A stretch of DNA of 64,000 nt from Limnohabitans sp. T6-5 (lineage in GTDB: Bacteria > Pseudomonadota > Gammaproteobacteria > Burkholderiales > Burkholderiaceae_C), in assembly GCF_003063315.1 (NCBI RefSeq), contig NZ_NERV01000002.1, positions 1,178,001 through 1,242,000 on the forward strand, given 5' to 3'. Below the pieces are notes generated by a model that saw only the letters and a program-made list of their open reading frames with translations, made no database searches and was not told the DNA's origin. Shown piece after piece: positions 36,830 to 45,680 of this stretch (position 1 is the first letter of the stretch; the number at the start of each line of letters is the position of its first letter). Made by a program: the position numbers and the translations under genes.

Positions 36830-37093
36830 ATGCCACCCACCCACACAGCCCCCAGTGTGCGCACCAGCGCATCCGGTAAGCGCGCTATCAATTTAAGCCT
36901 GAGCAGCGATGTGCTGGACACCGCAAAGCACCTCGCCATCAACATTTCTCAGGTCTGCGACAGCCACCTGCGTGAAGTTGTGCGCCGCGAACAGGAGCGC
37001 AAATGGCGCGAGGATCATGCCGACTTCATCGCGGCTTACAACGCCACCATCGAGGCTGAAGGCCTGCCACTGGATGAGTGGAGAAGTTTTTGA
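36830..37093 (+). CDS. ccdA: CcdA-type antitoxin
   Basis: An 87-residue antitoxin: RAINLSLSSDVLDTAKHLAI is the ribbon-helix-helix of CcdA, followed by the toxin-binding acidic tail with EERKWREDHADFI-like sequence and the end LPLDEWRSF, matching the F-plasmid CcdA terminus. ATG 36830 has GGAG upstream at good distance; the frame extends to 36812. It overlaps ccdB by one base (TGATG). It neutralises CcdB. Confidence 0.92.
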   Translation: MPPTHTAPSVRTSASGKRAINLSLSSDVLDTAKHLAINISQVCDSHLREVVRREQERKWREDHADFIAAYNATIEAEGLPLDEWRSF

Positions 37094-37410
37094 TGGCACG
37101 CTTTGACGTCTATGCCAACCCTGGCAGCCAGGCAACCACCACCCCCTACCTGCTGGATGTACAGAGCGACTTGCTCAATGGGCTGGACAGCCGGATGGTG
37201 ATTCCCTTGCGCAACCTCAAGCACTTTCCCAAGGTCAAGCTGTCAACTCAACTGACACCGATTTTCACCATAGAAGGTGAAGAGTACCTGCTGGAAACAC
37301 CCAAAATGGGCGCTGTCCCACAACGGGTGCTGAAGTCGCGCGTGACATCGCTCGCCCAGGCCCAAGACCAGATCACTGCCGCGATGGATTTTTTGTTCCA
37401 AGGCTATTGA
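37093..37410 (+). CDS. ccdB: CcdB-type gyrase-poison toxin
   Basis: A 105-residue toxin: MARFDVYANPGSQATTTPYL, VPL-like core (MVIPLRN), LTPIFTIEGEEYLLETPKMG, and the C-terminal TAAMDFLFQGY, all characteristic of CcdB, whose last residues contact GyrA. The terminal W-G-I of F-plasmid CcdB is represented only loosely by FQGY, so gyrase poisoning is not certain. Co-transcribed with ccdA. Confidence 0.92.
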   Translation: MARFDVYANPGSQATTTPYLLDVQSDLLNGLDSRMVIPLRNLKHFPKVKLSTQLTPIFTIEGEEYLLETPKMGAVPQRVLKSRVTSLAQAQDQITAAMDFLFQGY

Positions 37411-37457
37411 TCGAACACCTCACGGGCGGTTTTCTGGTCTTGCGCCAGCGCCATCCA

Positions 37458-38057
37458 TCAGCCCAGTGCAGCAAGCCACTGTTCATGCTGCAAACGTTGC
37501 CGTTCAGCCTTTGCGCGCAAATTGGCAGGCTTGGCGATGCGCAGTTTGTAGGGAGAACCTTGGCGCAGCACGTCCATGGTCAGTCCCAGGCCAGACTGTT
37601 CAAACTGATCGATGATGTGTTTTCGCCGAGCCTCTGCCATGGGCAATGTCAACCCTGCGGAGTCTTGGCTTTTCAGGAATGTCATCACTTGTCGGCAATC
37701 GGCGCACTGACAAGGCATGACGGGCACCACCATGGACCAGTCACTTGGCTCGGGCAGGGCTTTGGCCAATGACAAATCCAGGGCTTGTTTGACGCGCTCT
37801 CGCAGTGCGGACCAGCCTGGCACGGCGTGCGCCGCTTTGTCCAATTCCAGCAACAGGGGGCTGAGCACAACGATGGAGTGGGTCACCAAGCCTTCATTCA
37901 ATTGACGAACCACGTCTGCGGCCAGCATGGCGCCGGGCAACAGCAGACCAGCGCGGATGAGTTCGGCCGCAAATTGGCTGCGCCAAAGCCATGCCGTGTC
38001 ACGCGCATGGGGCGTCAAAGCATCCATTGGGATTCCAGCTTGAGCCAAAGCTGGCAT
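37458..38057 (-). CDS. Conserved hypothetical protein, possible detached C-terminus of the oxygenase upstream
   Basis: A 199-residue frame (or about 189 from the internal ATG near 38027). It is helical, leucine-rich and contains one CxxC (MPCQCADCRQ). The start overlaps the 2OG-Fe(II) oxygenase gene by 43 bases in another frame. Its end, LRAKAERQRLQHEQWLAALG, reads like a normal protein terminus. It may be a separate coupled gene, or the C-terminal part of the oxygenase separated by a frameshift in the overlap; the sequence alone does not decide. Confidence 0.6.
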   Translation of the reverse strand: MPALAQAGIPMDALTPHARDTAWLWRSQFAAELIRAGLLLPGAMLAADVVRQLNEGLVTHSIVVLSPLLLELDKAAHAVPGWSALRERVKQALDLSLAKALPEPSDWSMVVPVMPCQCADCRQVMTFLKSQDSAGLTLPMAEARRKHIIDQFEQSGLGLTMDVLRQGSPYKLRIAKPANLRAKAERQRLQHEQWLAALG

Positions 38058-39751
38058 CTGGCTTGAGCAAGGCGCACAGTCCAGGCCGGGTCAAGCCCCG
38101 TTTGCTGGATGGCCTCTATCAACTTTGGCAGCCCCAGCAAATGCTGCCGCAATCTTGTGCCGCCGTAGCTGTGTGCCCATTCACTGAGAACGCTTTTTAC
38201 CTGACGCTCCAGATCATGCTTTTGCAGCCAACGACTCAGCAACTCATCGCAAAACTTTTGGCCATGCGCCTTGCGCACTTCGGCCAAGCCCATCGCATGC
38301 CCCGCACCAAGCACCCAAGGTGATGCCGTCTCCAGCAGTTCAAGCGCCAATTGCGGGTCTGACAAACTGGCAGCAATCTGGCACTGGTCGGTAAAGCGTT
38401 GGGGGTCTTCGCTTTGAAAACGGAGCAATCGCGCTTTAACGGCCTGCACTGTGCTCAGAACTTTGGCAGCTTGCGCAGGTTGGCTCGCCAGCGCCACCAA
38501 AGCTTGCAAGGCCTTGTCGGCATCCAGGTCAAACTGTTGCAGCAATTCGCTGGCCTGTGGCCACAGCACCACGGCAGCACGCCGGTACCAATAGTCCAGC
38601 GTTTCGCCGTAATTGCCCATGTACCCCTCGTATTCGGAGTTAACCAGATCGTCTTCATCGGTCTCTCGGATACAGACAATTTCGTGGTCACGCACTTGAA
38701 GCTGCCCGAGTTTTTGGACCGCATTGTTCGTGTCCACCCAATGGTCCAGCGTGGTGCTGTGCTCAATGAGTTCGTCCGGCTCGGGCTCAGAGCTTTGGCG
38801 ACGGGACCGTCGATAGTCCACATCGCTCAACTGAGCAGTCCACATTTCGTGGATCTCGGCCAAGGCCAGATAAGTCCGCAAACCCAGCGCATCCGCCGCG
38901 CTGCGCAAGGCTTGTGCAAGCCCTCTGTCTGCGCCTTTGAGCAAGAACCAGCTCAACCCTTTTTCTGAATATTCATGGTCCAAAAAAATCACCAGCCGCT
39001 GTTTATCTGCAGGATTGTGGGTCACTTGAAAATGCTGCTCCAAGGCCGCCAGCAATGCCGGACTGTGCTTGGCCTGGTTCTGCGATGACTCGGTTTTCAG
39101 CACCACATTGAAAGTCAAGACGACCCGATTTCCTTGCTGCACGGGGCGCACCTCATGCTGGCAGTCGGCATAAAACGCAAACCACTGGATCTGATCGGCG
39201 TGCAAATGCTCGGACTGAAAACGGTGCACTTCGTCACCCCGATGCACCATCAAATGACCGCCCAAGTGCGCACAGGGCCAAACCAGCACCAAGGTCAAGA
39301 CCATGCCGGGGAGCTTTTCGGTGTCCTGGTGCATCTTGAAAAACTGCCCCGGCCCGTAAAGCAGCGCATTGTGCAAATGGGCCTGCAAGCCGATGCCATC
39401 CAAGCCCAGCGCGGATTGCGTTGACGCTTCGATCTGAGGCCAGACCGCATCCCACCCGGTTAACTTCAGAGCGGCAGCCTTGATCTCTGCGGTATCGCGC
39501 ACTGTGGTGTCCATCAAGGTCTTGTCGCGATGCCCAAACAAGGCCGCAGAGGCGTTTTCACGCAACCGGGCCACTTGGGCATCTTGCAAAAAAGGAGGCA
39601 AGCCGCCAAACCCTTGCACCTCGACAGACAGTGCTTGCACAGGGAATGCGCCTTGCGCATGGAAGCTCGGTTGCGAGGCAGATGTTGTTGGGGTCTTCTG
39701 ATCTACCGGGGTTTCACCGATCAGCGCGTGAACAATGGAGGGGATCGTCAT
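38015..39751 (-). CDS. 2OG-Fe(II) oxygenase-family protein
   Basis: A 578-residue protein. The N-terminal third contains a double-stranded beta-helix with iron ligands H141 and D143 (FFKMHQDTEK), distal H199 and the 2-oxoglutarate-binding R209 (CQHEVRPVQQGNRVVLTF). The remaining 350 residues are helical repeats of no recognised family. Such enzymes hydroxylate proteins, nucleic acids or small molecules; substrate unknown. It ends in a 43-base overlap with the next frame. The neighbours are a toxin-antitoxin island and a hydrolase, with no clear pathway link. Confidence 0.78.
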   Translation of the reverse strand: MTIPSIVHALIGETPVDQKTPTTSASQPSFHAQGAFPVQALSVEVQGFGGLPPFLQDAQVARLRENASAALFGHRDKTLMDTTVRDTAEIKAAALKLTGWDAVWPQIEASTQSALGLDGIGLQAHLHNALLYGPGQFFKMHQDTEKLPGMVLTLVLVWPCAHLGGHLMVHRGDEVHRFQSEHLHADQIQWFAFYADCQHEVRPVQQGNRVVLTFNVVLKTESSQNQAKHSPALLAALEQHFQVTHNPADKQRLVIFLDHEYSEKGLSWFLLKGADRGLAQALRSAADALGLRTYLALAEIHEMWTAQLSDVDYRRSRRQSSEPEPDELIEHSTTLDHWVDTNNAVQKLGQLQVRDHEIVCIRETDEDDLVNSEYEGYMGNYGETLDYWYRRAAVVLWPQASELLQQFDLDADKALQALVALASQPAQAAKVLSTVQAVKARLLRFQSEDPQRFTDQCQIAASLSDPQLALELLETASPWVLGAGHAMGLAEVRKAHGQKFCDELLSRWLQKHDLERQVKSVLSEWAHSYGGTRLRQHLLGLPKLIEAIQQTGLDPAWTVRLAQARCQLWLKLESQWML

Positions 39752-39976
39752 TTGAAAAGTTGATGAGCATCACTAGAATTGAAGCAAGGCATTGATTTTG
39801 CACGGACATCTCAAGAATTTGCATGGCATTGATCCGGAACCCGAGCCTATTGCTCATGGACAAAAGCGCCCACGCCATAGCCCCTGACGACCATTCAACA
39901 GGCCAATTGACCCCATAGAATCTTCAACCATCATGGGCACCTTCTACCGATCCCGGTACGCGGTGAGTCAGGCATC

Positions 39977-40729
39977 ATGGTCAGCTCAGCCCTATACACG
40001 CCCACAACCCACATGCCCCTCCCGCATTTGATTCTTGTGCCCGGCTTGATGTGCGATGCCGCATCGTGGGCACCGATGCTGCCAGCGTTGCAGGGGCATG
40101 CGCACTGCACTGTGGTTGATCACGGTCAGGCCGATGATTTGATCGTGATGGCGCAGCAGATTCTGGACGCTGCTCCCGAGACTTTTCACCTGGCCGGGCA
40201 CTCGATGGGCGGTCGTGTGGCTTTGGAAGTGATGCGGCTTGCACCTGAGCGTGTCCAGGCGCTGGCCTTGCTGGGCACGGGTTACCGGCCCAAGGAGGCT
40301 GGTGCAGCGGGAGAAAAGGAAGTCCAGACACGACAAGCCTTGCTGGATCTGGCGCAGCGCGATGGTGTGCGGGTGATGGCTCAAGCCTGGGTGCAAAACA
40401 TGGTGGCACCTTCGCGCCTGACCGATGCGGCGCTGATTGAAGAAATTGTGCACATGTTCGAGCGCAAGTCAGAAGATGTGTTCAAGCGCCAGATCCGGGC
40501 CTTGCTGGCGCGCCCGGACGCCAGCGATGTGTTGCAACAACTGCGTGTGCCCACCTTGCTGATGGCCGGTGAGTGGGACACCTGGGCCAGCCCCCAGCAG
40601 CACCAGGCCATGGCCGACCTGATGCCCGCCCACCCCGTCGTGCAGGTGGTGGCTGGATCGGGTCACATGATGATGATGGAAAAGCCGGAGGCCGTAGCGG
40701 CTCATTTTGTGAGTTGGCTGCATGGTTGA
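39977..40729 (+). CDS. Alpha/beta-hydrolase
   Basis: A 250-residue hydrolase: oxyanion region LVPGLMCDAASW, nucleophile elbow GHSMGG, acid near AGEWDTWASP and the catalytic histidine GSGHMMMMEKPE. It may start at the ATG at 40013 instead, where the core begins. The lid is short. The 225 bases upstream carry no recognisable gene. A REP pair follows the stop. Substrate unknown; esters or enol-lactones are typical. Confidence 0.88.
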   Translation: MVSSALYTPTTHMPLPHLILVPGLMCDAASWAPMLPALQGHAHCTVVDHGQADDLIVMAQQILDAAPETFHLAGHSMGGRVALEVMRLAPERVQALALLGTGYRPKEAGAAGEKEVQTRQALLDLAQRDGVRVMAQAWVQNMVAPSRLTDAALIEEIVHMFERKSEDVFKRQIRALLARPDASDVLQQLRVPTLLMAGEWDTWASPQQHQAMADLMPAHPVVQVVAGSGHMMMMEKPEAVAAHFVSWLHG

Positions 40730-40772
40730 TGGGGCCAGCGGGGAGGCAATAGGCGCTGGTTGTGCCAGCCAT

Positions 40773-40962
40773 GTCGGACTCTTCGAGTACCGACCTACGA
40801 GGGCGCTGCATTTTGTAGGTCGGTGGTCGAAGACCCCGACGTTTGTTTGATCCAGCGGCGCGGCTCGTTTTGGCTGGGTGGAGGCATTCACACATGTCGG
40901 ACTCTTCGAGTGCCGACCTACGAGGGCGCTGCATTTTGTGGTCGGTGGTCGAAGACCCTGAC
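40773..40962. repeat. Two inverted REP pairs, 123-bp period
   Basis: Copies at 40773-40840 and 40896-40962, each with an inverted ACTC-type REP and a direct GGTC-type REP. The second copy has lost parts of GTAG and of the 3' outer stem. They separate the hydrolase gene from the end of the convergent FAH-family gene. Confidence 0.88.
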
Positions 40963-40970
40963 AGGGGTGC

Positions 40971-41981
40971 TCAGGCTTCGATGGGCACGATTTCCTGCTC
41001 AATTGCGCCAAACAAGCTCTCGCCGTTTTGGCCCTTCATCTCGATGCGGATGGTGTCGCCGAACTTCATGAATTCGGTGGAGGGTTTGCCGTCCAGGATG
41101 GTTTCGATGGCGCGTTTTTCGGCGATGCAGCTGTAGCCTTTGGGCCACTGCGGTTTGCCTTTGACTTCCACGCTCTTGTTGCTCACGGTGCCACTGCCCA
41201 CGATGGAGCCTGCGCGCACATTGCGGGTTTTGCAGATGTGGGCGATCAATTGGCCGAAGTGGAAAGTCATCTCGGGGCCGGCGTCGCACATGCCGACTTT
41301 GCGGCCGTTCCAGGTGGATTGCAGCGTCAGGTGCACGCGGCCTCCTTGCCAGGCATCGCCCAGCTCGTCAGGCGTCACGGCCACGGGGCTGAAGGCGGTG
41401 GCGGGTTTGCTCTGGAAAAAGCCAAAGCCTTTGGCCAACTCGTTCGGGATCAGGTTTCGCAGGCTCACGTCGTTGGCCAGCATGATCAGGCGCACCGCTT
41501 CAATGGCTTCGTCGGCGGGAGTTTGCATGGGCACGTCGCCAGTGATGACGGCAATTTCGGCCTCGAAGTCGATGCCAAACGCCTCGTTGGCGCAGACCAC
41601 CGGGTCGCAAGGGCCGATGAAATCATCGCTGCCGCCTTGGTACATCAGGGGGTCGGTGTAAAAGCTGCTGGGCACTTCCGAGTTGCGCGCCGCACGGACC
41701 AGCTCTACATGGTTGAGGTAGGCTGAGCCATCGGCCCACTGGTAGGCGCGGGGCAGCGGGGCCATGCAACGCTCAGGGTCAAACGGGAAAGCATGACGAG
41801 CCTTGCCCTGGTTCAGGGTCAGGTACAGGTCTTCCAGTTGCGGGGCCAGAAAATTCCAGTCGTCCAGCACTTGCTGCAGTTTGCTGGCGATGCCGGTCGC
41901 ATAATGGGCTGTGCTCAGGTCGCGCGACACCACCACGAGTTGTCCATCGCGTGAGCCGTCTTTGTAGGTCGCCAATTTCAT
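40971..41981 (-). CDS. Fumarylacetoacetate hydrolase-family protein
   Basis: A 336-residue FAH-family enzyme: metal-binding glutamates in GIDFEAEIAV, the NDVSLRNLIPNELAKGFGFFQSKP block, and GSIVGSGTVSNK near the C-terminus. It is shorter and differs in sequence from the fumarylacetoacetase encoded at 54735. Members of this subgroup cleave or hydrate acylpyruvates in aromatic catabolism. It is divergent from an IclR regulator, with an inverted repeat in between, so regulation by that protein is likely. Exact substrate unproven. Confidence 0.9.
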   Translation of the reverse strand: MKLATYKDGSRDGQLVVVSRDLSTAHYATGIASKLQQVLDDWNFLAPQLEDLYLTLNQGKARHAFPFDPERCMAPLPRAYQWADGSAYLNHVELVRAARNSEVPSSFYTDPLMYQGGSDDFIGPCDPVVCANEAFGIDFEAEIAVITGDVPMQTPADEAIEAVRLIMLANDVSLRNLIPNELAKGFGFFQSKPATAFSPVAVTPDELGDAWQGGRVHLTLQSTWNGRKVGMCDAGPEMTFHFGQLIAHICKTRNVRAGSIVGSGTVSNKSVEVKGKPQWPKGYSCIAEKRAIETILDGKPSTEFMKFGDTIRIEMKGQNGESLFGAIEQEIVPIEA

Positions 41982-42044
41982 GATGAAGGTGTCCCGTTCT
42001 GGTCGAGATGCGCTACAGTGTGGCGCACTGAAAAATTACGCATT

Positions 42045-42060
42045 GTTAAACTCGTTTAAC
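42045..42060. promoter_or_regulatory. Inverted repeat between FAH and IclR genes, probable IclR operator
   Basis: GTTAAAC and GTTTAAC are perfect complements separated by two bases, centred in the 104-base divergent region; a further ACTAAACGAAAC follows. IclR proteins bind short palindromes in such positions. Control of the FAH gene and of the regulator itself is inferred. Confidence 0.65.
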
Positions 42061-42085
42061 TAAACGAAACCGGATTCTAGACGAT

Positions 42086-42907
42086 ATGGCCCCAGGCACC
42101 CCCCTCTCCGATGAAGGCAAAGAGCGCGCTGGCATCCAGTCGGTGGAGGTCGGTTTTGCGCTGCTCGATGTCCTGGCACAGGCCAGTGATCGCTTGATGC
42201 TGCGCGATCTGGCCAGTGCTGCGGGCATGAGCGCCGCCAAAGCCCACCGCTATCTGGTGAGCTTTCAGCGCCTGGGCCTGGTGGTGCAAGACAGCAGCAC
42301 CAACCGCTACGAACTCGGCCCGGCCACGCTGCGTCTGGGCTTGGCCACCTTGTCTCGCCTGGATGCGGTCAAGATGGCCCGCGAGCGTTTGCACGCCTTG
42401 ATGGAGGCCACAGAACACACCGTGGCCCTGGCCGTTTGGGGCAACCGGGGGCCGACCCTGGTGCATTGGCAAGAAACCCCGCTGGCCGTGCCGGTCAGCT
42501 TGCGCCTGGGCGATGTGATGCCCCTGCTGTCATCGGCCACGGGCCGCTGCTTTGCCGCCTTCAACAGCCATGGGGGCGCCGCTGAAAAAGCGCAGCCGAT
42601 GATCGACAAAGAGCTGGCCCTGGCACGCAAACTCGGGCGCAGCGATCTGCCAAGCACCCAAGCGCAGGTGCAAGCCATGATCGAAGAAACCCGCCAGCAA
42701 GGCCTGGGCCGCGTGGTCAATGTCTTGCTGCCTGGCATTGCAGGCTTTTGTGCGCCGGTGTTTGATGCCGATGGGCACCTGGTGCTGGGCGTCGTGGCTT
42801 TGGGCTCATCGGCCACCTTGCACACCGAGTGGCAAGGGCCCGTGGCCCAAGCCCTGCGCCAGTTTGCAACGCAGCTGTCGGCCGATCTGGGCTGGCGCCA
42901 GGTCTGA
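42086..42907 (+). CDS. IclR-family transcriptional regulator
   Basis: A 273-residue regulator with an N-terminal winged helix (LRDLASAAGMSAAKAHRYLVSF) and the C-terminal effector domain (MEATEHTVALAVW; LLSSATGRCFAAF; GIAGFCAPVFDADG). It faces away from the FAH-family gene across a short region with a palindrome, the classic layout of an IclR-controlled catabolic gene. Effector unknown; aromatic ring-fission intermediates are plausible. It ends five bases before the GTG of the DUF3108 gene. Confidence 0.92.
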   Translation: MAPGTPLSDEGKERAGIQSVEVGFALLDVLAQASDRLMLRDLASAAGMSAAKAHRYLVSFQRLGLVVQDSSTNRYELGPATLRLGLATLSRLDAVKMARERLHALMEATEHTVALAVWGNRGPTLVHWQETPLAVPVSLRLGDVMPLLSSATGRCFAAFNSHGGAAEKAQPMIDKELALARKLGRSDLPSTQAQVQAMIEETRQQGLGRVVNVLLPGIAGFCAPVFDADGHLVLGVVALGSSATLHTEWQGPVAQALRQFATQLSADLGWRQV

Positions 42908-42911
42908 CGCG

Positions 42912-44099
42912 GTGGGACGCAGCGTGTCTTGCGCATCCACCCCGGCATTGGGCGCATGGCCAACCTCTGGGCGGCCCGCCCGCAAAACGCTGGCCTGGCT
43001 GGTGGGCCTGGTGCTGGTGATGCATCTGGTGTTTTTCCTGGGCATGTCAGGTTTGCTGGAGGTGCAACTGGCCACGCCCGATGCGGCGCGGGTCAACCCC
43101 TTGCAAACGCGCATGCTGACACCCGTTGTGCCTGTGGCACCCGCGGTCAAAGCGCCCAAACCAGCCGCTCCGCGCACCCGCATTGCCAAAGAAGCGGCGC
43201 CACCGCCTGCGGCCCCATTGCCGCAGACGCCCATCGCGCAGGCCCCCACCCCAGAGGCCTCAGCGCCAGAAAAAGAGGCCAGCAGCGCGGTCGCCACCGC
43301 CGATGCACCGAAAAGCCCAGCGAGCGAAGCGACCACTGCATCGACCACCGCACCAGTACCAGAAGCACCACCTGCCGTGACGGCCGCCACCGAGCCCGCG
43401 CCCACCGAGGTGCTGCCCAACATCCCTTTGGGCGCCTTGCCGCCGTCCATGCTGCTCAGCTACAACCTCACCGGCATGGAAAAAGGCATCACCTACCACG
43501 CCAGCGGCGAGCTGAACTGGCAACACAACGACCAAGCCTATACCCTGGCACTGTCGGTGAAAGCCTTTTTGTTGGGCTCGCGCCATTGGCGCAGCCAAGG
43601 GCAAATCACGGCAGCAGGCCTGGCGCCCAGCAAATTCACGGACAGCTGGCGCGGCGAGAGGGCCTCGCACTTTGACCGCGAGAACAAGCAGGTGGTGTTC
43701 AGCAGCAATGCGCCCACGGCACAGCTGTTGCCGGGTGCCCAAGACCAAATCAGTCTGTATGTGCAACTGGCATCGGCCATGGCGGGCTCGCCCGAGCGAT
43801 TTACCCCAGGCACGCGCCTGAGCATCCAGACCGTCACCTTGCGCGAAGCCGTGCCCTGGATCTTGACCCTTGAGCAAGCCGAAACCCTGACGCTGAACAG
43901 CGAAATCCTGGAGACCACCAAATGGTCGGCCCAGCCGCGCAACCGCTTTGATGCGAAGGTCGAATTCTGGGTCTCGCCCAAACACGGCTGGCTGCCGGTG
44001 CGCATCCGCATCACCCAGGTCAGCGGCAGTTACATTGACTTGCTGATGAACGGTCAAAAAATCCTGCCAGCCCTTCCGGCGACCACCCCAGCGGGTTAA
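42912..44099 (+). CDS. DUF3108 protein with membrane anchor and proline/alanine-rich linker
   Basis: A 395-residue protein from the GTG at 42912 (a GTG at 42924 is also possible; the open frame extends much farther back into the IclR gene and should not be used). One N-terminal membrane helix (LAWLVGLVLVMHLVFFLGMSG) is followed by a TonB-like linker of about 100 residues rich in Pro, Ala, Glu and Lys. The C-terminal DUF3108 domain spans residues 170-380 (PSMLLSYNLTGMEKGITYHA; KHGWLPVRIRI). It probably reaches across the periplasm; function unknown. Confidence 0.8.
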   Translation: MGRSVSCASTPALGAWPTSGRPARKTLAWLVGLVLVMHLVFFLGMSGLLEVQLATPDAARVNPLQTRMLTPVVPVAPAVKAPKPAAPRTRIAKEAAPPPAAPLPQTPIAQAPTPEASAPEKEASSAVATADAPKSPASEATTASTTAPVPEAPPAVTAATEPAPTEVLPNIPLGALPPSMLLSYNLTGMEKGITYHASGELNWQHNDQAYTLALSVKAFLLGSRHWRSQGQITAAGLAPSKFTDSWRGERASHFDRENKQVVFSSNAPTAQLLPGAQDQISLYVQLASAMAGSPERFTPGTRLSIQTVTLREAVPWILTLEQAETLTLNSEILETTKWSAQPRNRFDAKVEFWVSPKHGWLPVRIRITQVSGSYIDLLMNGQKILPALPATTPAG

Positions 44100-44170
44100 A
44101 AAACCACACCCGCTTGAAGTTCATCGCCTAGTCCTCATTTGTTCACCAGGACTTGAGGGAGAATGACCAT

Positions 44171-44452
44171 ATGAACTTGCTGTACGAATCCGAAACATTT
44201 GCCGTGATGCACATGCTGGCCAACGCGCCCGCAGAAGCCGCGCCAGCGACCAGCAAACCGCTGCTGGAACGCCATGGTTTTGAGATCGTGGACAAACGCT
44301 CTGGCAAAGAGGTGTACCTGGACGGTTCCTGGGCAGAAATGTTCCAGCAACAAATCCAGGCCTGGCAACAACACACCCCCACACAAGAAGAAGTCGAAGA
44401 CACCCTGGAAGGCTACACCGGCCTGGCCCAGCAGCCTGTCGTCGTGCATTGA
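44171..44452 (+). CDS. DUF3567 family protein
   Basis: A 93-residue soluble protein, MNLLYESETFAVMHMLAN, with the family-typical region HGFEIVDKRSGKEVYLDGSW. DUF3567 is nearly confined to Burkholderiales, which supports the taxonomic placement. ATG 44171 has a GGGAGAATG sequence upstream. Function unknown. Confidence 0.85.
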   Translation: MNLLYESETFAVMHMLANAPAEAAPATSKPLLERHGFEIVDKRSGKEVYLDGSWAEMFQQQIQAWQQHTPTQEEVEDTLEGYTGLAQQPVVVH

Positions 44453-44475
44453 CCCCCATGGTCAGCCACGCCCCT

Positions 44476-44582
44476 GTAGGTCGGCGGTCGAAGACCCCGA
44501 CAAATTGTTGATCACCCTGAGTGCCACAGTGGATCGACAGTGGCCCATCCTGCAAACGTAGGGGCTGAAGCCACCGACCTAC
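44476..44582. repeat. REP pair between DUF3567 and AbrB-type genes
   Basis: A direct GGTC-type REP lies at 44476-44501 and an inverted GGCT-type REP at 44558-44582 whose 5' outer stem is damaged. The GTAG tetranucleotide of the second supplies the stop codon (TAG on the minus strand) of the AbrB-type gene. Confidence 0.85.
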
Positions 44583-45670
44583 GAAGGGTCCACTGTTCTG
44601 GCTTGCTCCTGAGCCACCACCCACTTGAACAAGGGCCCGACCATCAAGAGCACCGCCACCAGGCGACACACCTGAAACGCCGTCACCACTGGCACCCCCA
44701 ACTGCAAAACCTTGGCGGTGATCGCCATCTCGGCAATGCCGCCTGGGGCTGTGCCCAAAATCAAAGTCGCCGGGTGCAGGCCGGTCAGCCAGGCCATCAG
44801 CAGACCAAAAGCCAAGGACAGGGCCATCATCCAAAACGTGCCGCCCGCTGCCGAAAGCAGCCACTGAGGGGCGGTGTGCACAAATTCACGGCGAAAACGC
44901 ACGCCCAGACTCACCCCGATCACCAGCTGCGCCGCATTCGACAAATCGTTGGGCACGGCGGACCATTCCACACCCGACAAGGTCAGTCCCATGGAAACCA
45001 GCAGCGGCCCCATGAACCACGGGTTGGTACGCTTGACCGCCACCATCACCCCGGCGCCCACCGCTGTGGCCAGCGCCAGCCACAACAAGCCCGGCCATTG
45101 GGCAATGCGTGGGCCGGGCAACAAGCTCGCATCGACATGCAAGCCCCAGCGGTGCTGCGCCCATTGCATGCCAAAGGGCAGGGCGATCACCACACACAGC
45201 AGGCGCACACTGTGCGCTGCCGCCACCAGGTCGGTGCGTGCGCCGTGCCGCTCAGACAACAAAGTCATCTCCGAGGCACCGCCAATGGCGCTGGCAAAAT
45301 AAGTGGTGGCCCGCAAGGCACGGGGCGACAGGTGCGCAAAATCCGCCGCATGCTGGCGGTGCAACCACAGGCCAAACAGTCCGCCCAGCAACAGGGCCCA
45401 AGCGATGGCCAGCACAATCGCCCACCACAAGCTGACCACCAAGGCGCTGACCTGCGGTGTGAAATACAGACCCAGCGCCGCCCCAATCACCCATTGCCCC
45501 GCATTGCGCAGCCAGCCCGAACTGTGCGTGGGCAGCCCCGACATCGACGCGAAAGCCGTGACGATCAAAGGCCCGAGCATCCAGGGAATCGGCGTGTGCA
45601 GCCACAGGCAAAGCTGGGCAGCGCACCATGCGGCCAGCAGCGTGGCCACCGTCCGTAAAGCGTGATTCAA
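44579..45670 (-). CDS. AbrB-family membrane protein (putative ammonia monooxygenase regulator-type transporter)
   Basis: A 363-residue inner-membrane protein with about ten helices and an internal duplication (PWMLGPLIVTAFASMSGL and WFMGPLLVSMGLTLSG are equivalent segments; both repeats also have GASEM/GGIAEM). This is the AbrB/TIGR03082 family of unknown transport function. The frame continues to 45751, but that extension encodes a REP element, so a start at TTG 45670 or nearby is likelier. Both ends of this gene abut or include REPs. Confidence 0.8.
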   Translation of the reverse strand: MNHALRTVATLLAAWCAAQLCLWLHTPIPWMLGPLIVTAFASMSGLPTHSSGWLRNAGQWVIGAALGLYFTPQVSALVVSLWWAIVLAIAWALLLGGLFGLWLHRQHAADFAHLSPRALRATTYFASAIGGASEMTLLSERHGARTDLVAAAHSVRLLCVVIALPFGMQWAQHRWGLHVDASLLPGPRIAQWPGLLWLALATAVGAGVMVAVKRTNPWFMGPLLVSMGLTLSGVEWSAVPNDLSNAAQLVIGVSLGVRFRREFVHTAPQWLLSAAGGTFWMMALSLAFGLLMAWLTGLHPATLILGTAPGGIAEMAITAKVLQLGVPVVTAFQVCRLVAVLLMVGPLFKWVVAQEQARTVDPS

Positions 45671-45680
45671 GCGCCGTCCT

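Noticed and set aside
42720-42911. N-terminal extension of the DUF3108 protein into the IclR gene.
   Set aside because: The extension overlaps the end of a solid IclR gene in another frame; a GTG five bases after the IclR stop gives a normal membrane anchor.
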